This document shows, one piece after another, positions 47,874 to 54,046 of a stretch of DNA of 54,046 nucleotides. The position numbers were made by a program, and so were the translations under genes. Location of the stretch: NCBI GenBank assembly GCA_002319915.1, contig DCFQ01000102.1, forward strand, positions 33,370 to 87,415, read 5' to 3'. Every line of letters begins with the position of its first letter. Position 1 is the first letter of the stretch. Source of the DNA: Bacteroidales bacterium UBA1800. GTDB lineage: Bacteria > Bacteroidota > Bacteroidia > Bacteroidales > VadinHA17. Under the pieces are notes generated by a model that was given only the letters and a program-made list of their open reading frames with translations, was not told the DNA's origin and did no database searches.

Positions 47874-49232
47874 ATGTTGAAATCAAATCATTCAGTGATG
47901 AGAAGGAAGCACAACAAAAAACTCTTTATTATTGACACGAATGTTATTCTTCATGATTATAAATGTATATACAATTTTGAGGAGAATGATGTAATAATTC
48001 CTATCGTAGTACTGGAGGAGCTGGATAAGTTCAAGAAGGGCAACGACATGATCAACTTCCACGCAAGGGAATTCACACGGGAGCTTGACAAGCTCTCGGG
48101 AAACATGCTTCTGACCGCGAATATTCCGCTGGGTGAAAACCTCGGTAACCTCCACATCGAGACAGCAAGGGATTTTTCCGAAAAAGTCAGCCAGTCATTC
48201 CCGGAAAGGACTCCCGATCACAGGATACTCGCGATTGCCGAATATGTTTGCAATTCCAGCAAAGACAAGACGGTGATCCTGATTTCCAAGGATATCAACC
48301 TGAGGATGAAAGCCAAGTCGCTGGGAATAATGGCCGAGGATTATGAGAATGACAAGGTTGCAAATATCGATGATCTTTACAAGGGGATTCAGGTCCTGGA
48401 AGGTGTTGATCACCAGCTGATAAGTAAGCTATACGAAGCCCCTGAGGGGGTTAGTGTTTCGGATTTTAAGGTTGAGGCAAATACAAGGGGGCACCAGTTC
48501 TTCATAATGAAGAATACCGGTTCGAGCGCGCTGGCGCATTATAACCCGGTCAACAAAATGCTGAGCAGGGTAATAAAGCAAACCACCTACGGCATCGATC
48601 CGAGGAATGCCGAACAGACCTTCGCCCTCGACGCCCTCCTGAACCCGGATATCCAGCTTGTTTCGCTCACGGGCAAAGCCGGCACCGGCAAGACCCTCCT
48701 CGCACTGGCAGCTGCCCTGCAGCAATACAAAAGATACAAACAGATATTCCTTGCAAGGCCCATCGTGCCCCTCGCCAACAGGGACCTCGGGTTCCTTCCC
48801 GGGGACGTGAAGGAAAAAATGGACCCATACATGCAGCCGCTCTATGATAATCTTACGGTGATAAAGCACAAATTCAGCCACCAGAGCCCCGAGTTCCTGA
48901 GGATCAATGACATGATGAAGGAAGACAAGCTCGTCATAACCCCGCTTGCCTATATTAGGGGACGAAGCCTGTCGAGCATATATTTTATTGTAGATGAGGC
49001 ACAGAACCTTACTCCCCATGAGATCAAGACTATCATTACACGTGCCGGTGAGGGGACAAAGATGGTATTCACGGGAGATATCGAGCAGATCGATTCGCCT
49101 TATCTCGATACCGCATCAAACGGTCTCAGTTACCTTTCGGATAAAATGAAGGATCAGGATATTTTTGCCCATGTCAATCTTGTAAAAGGTGAGCGTAGCT
49201 TCCTTGCCGAGCTGGCAAGCAAATTGCTCTGA
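47874..49232 (+). CDS. PIN-PhoH ATPase (PhoH2-type)
   Basis: The protein joins an N-terminal PIN ribonuclease domain (about 10-140 from the chosen start) to a C-terminal PhoH ATPase. The PIN domain shows the acidic FIIDTNVILHD and LEELDKF, and DHRILAIAEY in its second half. The PhoH domain has the Walker A sequence TGKAGTGKTLLAL, a GFLPGDVKEKMDPYMQPLYD block, Walker B IVDEAQNL and the sensor MVFTGDIEQID. The family is thought to couple RNA unwinding to cleavage in RNA quality control; the exact substrate is unsettled. The promoter at 47831 argues against the first 26 residues of the open frame; ATG 47898 is another possible start. It is divergent from folC. Confidence 0.92.
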   Translation: MLKSNHSVMRRKHNKKLFIIDTNVILHDYKCIYNFEENDVIIPIVVLEELDKFKKGNDMINFHAREFTRELDKLSGNMLLTANIPLGENLGNLHIETARDFSEKVSQSFPERTPDHRILAIAEYVCNSSKDKTVILISKDINLRMKAKSLGIMAEDYENDKVANIDDLYKGIQVLEGVDHQLISKLYEAPEGVSVSDFKVEANTRGHQFFIMKNTGSSALAHYNPVNKMLSRVIKQTTYGIDPRNAEQTFALDALLNPDIQLVSLTGKAGTGKTLLALAAALQQYKRYKQIFLARPIVPLANRDLGFLPGDVKEKMDPYMQPLYDNLTVIKHKFSHQSPEFLRINDMMKEDKLVITPLAYIRGRSLSSIYFIVDEAQNLTPHEIKTIITRAGEGTKMVFTGDIEQIDSPYLDTASNGLSYLSDKMKDQDIFAHVNLVKGERSFLAELASKLL

Positions 49233-49280
49233 TCATCAGTTTTCAGTTACCGGTACAAACTATTTTTAAAATCAAGCAGA

Positions 49281-49997
49281 ATGAAAACCAGGTTTATTTA
49301 TGCCACAGCAGCAATATTAGCTTTTGTGATAATGCCGGTAAGCGGCCAGAGAGTCAAGGTTGATGCTGATAACCAGGGGGACAGGAGGACCGGCAAGACA
49401 GGCCAGGTCGCTCTGTTCAACGGGAAGGACCTCTCCAATTGGGTGTTCAGGCTGAAGGATCCCTCGGTCGATCCGTCAAAGGTATTCACTGTTCAGAACG
49501 GGGTCATTCACATAGCCGGCCAGCCTTTCGGGTATATGAGAACAAAGGGCTCATATTCCGACTACAAGCTCCATGTTGAATGGAGATGGCCTTCTGAACC
49601 AACCAACAGCGGGGTATTCATTCATGCCCAGCTGCCTGATACCATCTGGATCAAATGCTACGAATGCCAGCTCATGGCAGGCAATGCAGGCGACTTCATC
49701 TGCATGGGAGGAACCGATATGAACGAAAGAAAGAACAAATCCGACATCGTTGTCAAAAAGATGGGCCCCTCCTCCGAAAAGCCGGCGGGTGAATGGAATA
49801 CCATGGAGGTTACCTGCAGTGATAACACTGTCGAGGTTTATGTCAACGGCACCCTCCAGAACAAGGGAACCGGGCTCTCACTGAGACAGGGAAGCATCTG
49901 TCTCCAGAGCGAAGGTAAGGATATTGAATTCCGGAATGTTTTCCTTACAAAACTCCAGGCCGAAGCCACGGGCCGCAGGAATACCCGGGGTCATTGA
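49281..49997 (+). CDS. secreted DUF1080 (3-keto-disaccharide hydrolase-like) protein
   Basis: The 238-residue protein has a signal peptide (about 1-23, ending VSGQ) and one DUF1080 domain, a concanavalin-like beta sandwich. The family block ALFNGKDLSNW is near residue 45. The conserved stretch SDYKLHVEWRWP followed by NSGVFIHA is the core of the family. Some relatives act on 3-keto-sugars or bind glycans; this copy shows no proven catalytic residues that I can point to. No oxidoreductase or sugar permease is adjacent, so a 3-keto pathway is not supported here. A near-consensus -7 (TATTTTTA, one mismatch, 49261-49268) lies about 12 bases before the ATG. Confidence 0.85.
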   Translation: MKTRFIYATAAILAFVIMPVSGQRVKVDADNQGDRRTGKTGQVALFNGKDLSNWVFRLKDPSVDPSKVFTVQNGVIHIAGQPFGYMRTKGSYSDYKLHVEWRWPSEPTNSGVFIHAQLPDTIWIKCYECQLMAGNAGDFICMGGTDMNERKNKSDIVVKKMGPSSEKPAGEWNTMEVTCSDNTVEVYVNGTLQNKGTGLSLRQGSICLQSEGKDIEFRNVFLTKLQAEATGRRNTRGH

Positions 49998-50027
49998 CCC
50001 GGGAGCCAGAAATCTCCGGATCTGAAT

Positions 50028-51329
50028 ATGGATGGAATAAAAAGAAGAGTGGCATTTCATACCCTCGGCTGCAAGCTTAATTTTGCCGAGACATCAACAA
50101 TTGCTCGGTCATTCCCTGAAGAGCGGTTTGAACGGGTTCCGGCAGCATCCGGGGCCGATATTTATGTCATCAATACATGTTCCGTAACAGATACCGCCGA
50201 CAGGAAATGCAGGCAGGCAATAAAAAAATTCATACACCAATCTCCAGAAGCCATTATTGCGGTCGTTGGCTGCTATGCACAGCTCAACCCGTCAAAAATA
50301 GCATCAATACCGGGGGTCGACCTGGTTCTCGGAACGAATGAAAAGTTTGACATCGCCGGCTACCTCTCAGGATTCCCGAAGAAAGGTAAGCAGGGGATTC
50401 ATTCATGTGCTTTCTCTGAAAATGATACTTTCAATCCCTCCTGGTCCGCAGGCGACAGGACAAGGTCATTTATGAAGGTCCAGGACGGCTGCGATTACAG
50501 CTGCTCATACTGCACCATACCTATGGCAAGGGGCAGAAGCAGGAACCAGGGAATCTCCTCGCTCGTTGAAGAAGCCGGCAGGATCGCAGGCAGGGGTGTA
50601 AAGGAGATCGTCATAACCGGCGTTAATATCGGTGACTTCGGGCGATCGACCGGGGAATCATTCATTTCCCTGCTCAGGGAGCTTGTCAAGACGGACGGCA
50701 TCGAACGCTTCAGGATCTCATCCATTGAACCCAACCTGCTTACCAATGAACTAATCAGCCTGACTGCCTCGGAGCCTAAGATCATGCCCCATTTCCATAT
50801 CCCCCTCCAGAGCGGCTGCGACAGGATACTTGCGCTCATGAAAAGAAGATACAGGAGGGAGCTCTTCGCTGAAAGAGTCGCTTCAATAAAATCATTCCTT
50901 CCTGGTGCTGGAATTGGGGCCGATGTTATTGTCGGATTTCCGGGCGAAACGGATGAAGATTTTGAGGAAACTTACAGTTTCCTGGAAGGATTGCCGCTAA
51001 CGTATCTGCATGTTTTCAACTTTTCAGAGCGACCGGGGACGGCAGCAGAAAAAATGACCGGGAAAGTTCCCTATCCTGTGAGGGAGAAGAGGAGCAGGAG
51101 GCTGATCTCCCTCTCGGAGGCAAAACACAGGACGTTTTGCGTTGAAAATGAAGGCAAAAGCTGCAGCGTTCTTTTTGAACATTCAAAATATGCTGGGATG
51201 ATCAACGGATTCACGGAGAATTATATAAAGGTGGAGCTCCCGTGGGAGAATGCGATCGCAGGCAGGATATTGACCGTCAGGCTTGGGGATATTTCTCTGT
51301 CGGGCAAGGTCAAAGCTGAGATAATATAA
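50028..51329 (+). CDS. mtaB: tRNA t6A37 methylthiotransferase
   Basis: MtaB converts t6A to ms2t6A at tRNA position 37. The 433-residue radical SAM enzyme has the N-terminal UPF0004 domain with a second iron-sulfur cluster held by Cys15, Cys51 and Cys82. The radical SAM triad is CDYSCSYC (Cys155, Cys159, Cys162). The C-terminal TRAM-like region (about 370-433) binds tRNA. The HTLGCKLNFAET opening fits MtaB rather than MiaB. It heads a tight run with the inositol-monophosphatase-family gene (6 bases), an acyltransferase (14 bases) and a GT2. Confidence 0.94.
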   Translation: MDGIKRRVAFHTLGCKLNFAETSTIARSFPEERFERVPAASGADIYVINTCSVTDTADRKCRQAIKKFIHQSPEAIIAVVGCYAQLNPSKIASIPGVDLVLGTNEKFDIAGYLSGFPKKGKQGIHSCAFSENDTFNPSWSAGDRTRSFMKVQDGCDYSCSYCTIPMARGRSRNQGISSLVEEAGRIAGRGVKEIVITGVNIGDFGRSTGESFISLLRELVKTDGIERFRISSIEPNLLTNELISLTASEPKIMPHFHIPLQSGCDRILALMKRRYRRELFAERVASIKSFLPGAGIGADVIVGFPGETDEDFEETYSFLEGLPLTYLHVFNFSERPGTAAEKMTGKVPYPVREKRSRRLISLSEAKHRTFCVENEGKSCSVLFEHSKYAGMINGFTENYIKVELPWENAIAGRILTVRLGDISLSGKVKAEII

Positions 51330-51335
51330 TAAAGG

Positions 51336-52130
51336 ATGATCGACTATAAACACATTTGCCGGGAGGTTGAGAAAATTGCCGGCGAGGCGGCAGGGTTCAT
51401 CGTCAGGGAATCGGGCAGGTTCGGGCAGAGCGATATTGAAACAAAAGGCCTCAACAATTTCGTTACCTATGTTGACAAGGGATCGGAGGAATTGCTCATC
51501 AGGATGCTGGGCCCGCTGGTGCCTGAAGCCGGATTCATTGCTGAAGAGGGGACATCGGCCGTCAGGGGTACAAGGTACAACTGGGTGATCGATCCGCTCG
51601 ACGGCACAACTAATTTCCTTCACCGGGTGAGGCCCTATGCAATCAGCATTGCACTTATGGACGGGGATGAACCGGTGTGCGGGATGGTCCATGATGTGGG
51701 CGGGTCAGAGACGTTCACCGCCTGGAAGGACGGAGGTTCGTGGCTGAACGGGAAAAGGATACATGTCTCGGAGACCGTAGCCCTCGCCGGATCGCTGGTG
51801 GCGACCGGGTTTCCGTACAATCTTTTCGACAGGCTTGTCCCTTATATGGAGCTTCTTTCTTACCTTGTGAAAAGAACCCATGGCATCCGCAGGCTCGGAT
51901 CGGCATCCATCGACCTTGCCTATGTCGCATGCGGAAGGTTCGATCTCTTTTTTGAGTATGATCTCAAGCTCTGGGATGTCGCCGCCGGAATGCTCCTGGT
52001 AAGGGAGGCCGGCGGGAAGTTTACCGATTTCTCAGGTAATACGAAGGGGCTGACAGGGGATGAAACCCTGGCTGCAAATGCGCTGGTTTTCAATGAAATG
52101 CTTAAGACCATCGGGAAGTTCATGAAATAA
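51336..52130 (+). CDS. inositol-1-monophosphatase family protein
   Basis: The 264-residue enzyme belongs to the Li-sensitive, Mg-dependent phosphatases. The first metal site is Glu70/Glu71 in FIAEEGTSA, then IDPLDGTTNF (Asp86, Asp89, Gly90, Thr91). The second region LWDVAAGMLLVREAGGKFTDF is also complete. Substrates could be inositol phosphate, 3'-phosphoadenosine 5'-phosphate or NADP; sequence alone does not decide. It lies 6 bases after mtaB and 14 bases before the acyltransferase. Confidence 0.93.
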   Translation: MIDYKHICREVEKIAGEAAGFIVRESGRFGQSDIETKGLNNFVTYVDKGSEELLIRMLGPLVPEAGFIAEEGTSAVRGTRYNWVIDPLDGTTNFLHRVRPYAISIALMDGDEPVCGMVHDVGGSETFTAWKDGGSWLNGKRIHVSETVALAGSLVATGFPYNLFDRLVPYMELLSYLVKRTHGIRRLGSASIDLAYVACGRFDLFFEYDLKLWDVAAGMLLVREAGGKFTDFSGNTKGLTGDETLAANALVFNEMLKTIGKFMK

Positions 52131-52144
52131 CAACATCCGTTTCC

Positions 52145-53023
52145 TTGAAATATATTGCCTACTATATTTTCTTCTGCATCAACTGGATCATCACCTTCCT
52201 GCCCCTGGGGGTCCTGTACCTGTTCTCGGATTTTCTATACCTTCTCCTGTATTACTTCCCCTCTTACAGGAAGAAGACGGTTGAAGAGAATCTAAGGAAT
52301 TCCTTTCCTGAAAAATCCGCCAGGGAGCTTGCTGATATAGAAAGGAAGTTTTACCGGCACCTTGCCGACCTGTTTGTCGAAGCCCTGAAGCTGACGCATA
52401 TCAGCGAAAAAAGCATCAGGAAAAGATTCATCCTGTCAAATCCAGGGCTGCTGCGTGATCTGTACAGCTCAGGGCGCGACCTGGTTGTGGTGCACAGCCA
52501 CTATAATAACTGGGAGTGGCTCGCCTGCCTGTCATTATATACCGATTACAAGGTTGTCTCGATCTACAAGCCCCTGCACGACAAGCTTTTCGACAGCTTC
52601 CTGAACAGGAACAGGACACGGTTCAATGTCGGCCTCACGCCTATGAACAATGTGGTAAGGGACATTGTAAACAACAGGAAAAACAATATAAGGGCCATGT
52701 ACGGCTTCATAGCGGATCAGACCCCCGCCAAACCCGATATCCATTACTGGAATGAATTCCTTAACCAGGAGACACCCGTTTTCCTGGGAATAGAGAAAAT
52801 TGCAGCCAAATACAACATGCCGGTAGTCTTCTTCAATGTTCAGAAGAAAAGCCGCGGTTATTATGAAATGAGTGTGGAGCTTTTGTTTGACAATCCCTCG
52901 GGGCTGCCCGAGCACCTGATCACCGACACGCATGTCAGGCGCCTGGAAAAGCTGATAACGGAGAAACCGGAATACTGGATCTGGACCCACCGGCGATGGA
53001 AACACAAAAGGGAAATGACATGA
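52145..53023 (+). CDS. lipid A-type lysophospholipid acyltransferase (LpxL/HtrB family)
   Basis: The 292-residue membrane-associated acyltransferase has an N-terminal hydrophobic segment (about 5-38) and the acyltransferase core. The catalytic motif reads HSHYNNWEW, with His119 followed by Glu124 (an HX4E form of the HX4D/E motif). Members transfer secondary acyl chains to lipid A in LPS synthesis; others act on related lipids. The start is TTG at 52145, with no strong ribosome binding site, and translation may be coupled to the preceding gene. Its stop overlaps the start of the glycosyltransferase (ATGA). The LPS permease gene earlier in the window gives a consistent envelope theme but no proof of substrate. 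Confidence 0.9.
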   Translation: MKYIAYYIFFCINWIITFLPLGVLYLFSDFLYLLLYYFPSYRKKTVEENLRNSFPEKSARELADIERKFYRHLADLFVEALKLTHISEKSIRKRFILSNPGLLRDLYSSGRDLVVVHSHYNNWEWLACLSLYTDYKVVSIYKPLHDKLFDSFLNRNRTRFNVGLTPMNNVVRDIVNNRKNNIRAMYGFIADQTPAKPDIHYWNEFLNQETPVFLGIEKIAAKYNMPVVFFNVQKKSRGYYEMSVELLFDNPSGLPEHLITDTHVRRLEKLITEKPEYWIWTHRRWKHKREMT

Positions 53024-54042
53024 GTCAGACTGCAGTTGTCATATTGAACTGGAACGGGCTGAAATGGCTGCAGCAATTCCTTGGAAATGCCGTCGCTGAA
53101 TCGACCGGTGAAGGCATCACGGTCTGCGTCGCTGATAACGGTTCCACGGATGGTTCTGCGGAGTGGGTGGCGGCAACCTTTCCTGCCGTAAGGCTCATCC
53201 GCCTTGAAAAAAACCATGGTTTCGCCGGGGGATACAACCTGGCACTCTCCATGATCGATGCCAGGTATGTTGTCCTCCTGAATTCGGATGTAGAGGTGAC
53301 CCGGGGCTGGCTTGCTCCTATTGTGGAATGTCTCGACAGCGACCCTGGGATTGCAGCCTGCCAGCCAAAAATAAAGTCATTCTACAAAAAGGATCATTTC
53401 GAGTATGCAGGCGCGGCGGGAGGATATATTGACAAGTTTGGATTCACCTTCTGCAGGGGCCGGATATTCGGGAAAGTAGAAAAGGACCTCGGACAATATG
53501 ACGATGCGATTGATATTTTCTGGGCGAGCGGAGCATGCATGGCTGTCAGGAAGGATGTCTGGGAGAGCTGCGGAGGGCTCGACAGTAGCTTTTTCGCCCA
53601 CATGGAGGAGATAGACCTTTGCTGGAGGATCCATGCTGCCGGCTTCCGGATCCGCTACATCCCGTCATCCGTGGTCTTCCATGCCGGAGGGGGTGCAATA
53701 CCTTACGAATCGGTCTTTAAAACATACCTGAATTTCAGGAACAACCTGTTTTTGCTTTATAAGAATCTGCCTGATAACAAACTGCAGAAGATCATCACTG
53801 CCAGGAAACTGCTCGACGGGGTTGCAGCCGCGAGGTTCCTCCTGATGGGGAGGTTCGGAAGCCTGAAGGCTGTAGTGGATGCCCACATCGATTTCAGAAA
53901 GAAGACATCAGGAATACTGATAACCCGGGGACATCCGTCAGAACTCCCAAGGACCAGTCCCCTGATGCCCTGCCTGAACAAGTCGGTTGTTTTTGAGTTC
54001 TTTATAAAAGGCAGAAAAACTTTCAGCAGATTGTTGTTATAA
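53020..54042 (+). CDS. GT2 family glycosyltransferase
   Basis: A family 2 inverting glycosyltransferase of about 340 residues. The nucleotide-sugar fold opens with VVILNWNGLKWL, then VADNGSTDGSAEW and the metal-binding NSD in VVLLNSDVEV. The acceptor-side acidic motif is in FFAHMEEIDLCWR. It resembles rhamnosyltransferase-like GT2 enzymes of surface polysaccharide synthesis; the sugar is unknown. The frame opens at an ATG at 52996, but the ATG at 53020 overlaps the acyltransferase stop (ATGA), has AAGGGAA upstream and opens directly into the first strand, so it is preferred. The gene ends four bases before the window end. Confidence 0.92.
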   Translation: MSQTAVVILNWNGLKWLQQFLGNAVAESTGEGITVCVADNGSTDGSAEWVAATFPAVRLIRLEKNHGFAGGYNLALSMIDARYVVLLNSDVEVTRGWLAPIVECLDSDPGIAACQPKIKSFYKKDHFEYAGAAGGYIDKFGFTFCRGRIFGKVEKDLGQYDDAIDIFWASGACMAVRKDVWESCGGLDSSFFAHMEEIDLCWRIHAAGFRIRYIPSSVVFHAGGGAIPYESVFKTYLNFRNNLFLLYKNLPDNKLQKIITARKLLDGVAAARFLLMGRFGSLKAVVDAHIDFRKKTSGILITRGHPSELPRTSPLMPCLNKSVVFEFFIKGRKTFSRLLL

Positions 54043-54046
54043 TATT

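Overview
The window is a compact, gene-dense stretch of a Bacteroidota chromosome, most like the order Bacteroidales and its relatives. Four things point there. Several genes are preceded by the Bacteroidota promoter pattern TTG-N17 to N21-TAnnTTTG and have weak Shine-Dalgarno sequences. There are type IX secretion (T9SS) cargo domains and a PorP/SprF protein. SprB-repeat and Fibrobacter-paralogous (FISUMP) surface proteins are present. The housekeeping set (fused ribBA, LptF/G family permease, RprXY-like two-component pair, MtaB) is typical of the phylum. I cannot name a genus.

Layout. 1-1750: a terminator hairpin at the left edge, an uncharacterised methyltransferase-like protein and a 50-residue lipoprotein. 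1775-9245: a GH2 glycosidase lipoprotein (minus), then an LptF/G permease - ribBA - fmt operon, a GH73/LysM peptidoglycan hydrolase (minus) and cytidine deaminase. 9231-14004: a response regulator/histidine kinase pair divergent from an unknown secreted protein, then an RluA-type pseudouridine synthase and panB. 14238-20371: dnaK with a clear terminator, then a run of a MORN-like protein, a T9SS-exported subtilisin and both exonuclease VII subunits. 20378-22520: a candidate structured small RNA, a thioredoxin and the CCA-adding enzyme. 22477-29993: a surface cluster on the minus strand, made of a 15-repeat SprB-type adhesin with a gliding-type C-terminal domain, a PorP/SprF protein and a secreted endonuclease-fold protein. 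30445-30768: tRNA-Val(TAC) with its own promoter and terminator, and a tRNA 3'-end remnant. 30845-37707: three tandem paralogous lipoproteins with 6, 6 and 3 beta-sandwich repeats ending in FISUMP domains. 37912-42773: a periplasmic 1-Cys peroxiredoxin, a large PAS histidine kinase and a TerC membrane protein. 42942-54042: an M28 peptidase, a 5'-nucleotidase and folC, a PIN-PhoH ATPase, a DUF1080 protein, and an operon of mtaB, an inositol-monophosphatase-family enzyme, a lipid A-type acyltransferase and a GT2 glycosyltransferase.

How the parts fit. Much of the window concerns the cell envelope: LPS transport, acylation and glycosylation, peptidoglycan hydrolysis, T9SS-exported protease and adhesin, and surface or periplasmic lipoproteins. 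These are interleaved with core metabolism (riboflavin, pantothenate, folate, pyrimidine salvage) and RNA modification. I see no transposase, integrase, prophage or CRISPR array. The most unusual parts are the tandem FISUMP lipoproteins, built from an alternating two-repeat unit, the SprB adhesin - PorP - nuclease cluster, and the noncoding RNA candidate beside the thioredoxin gene.
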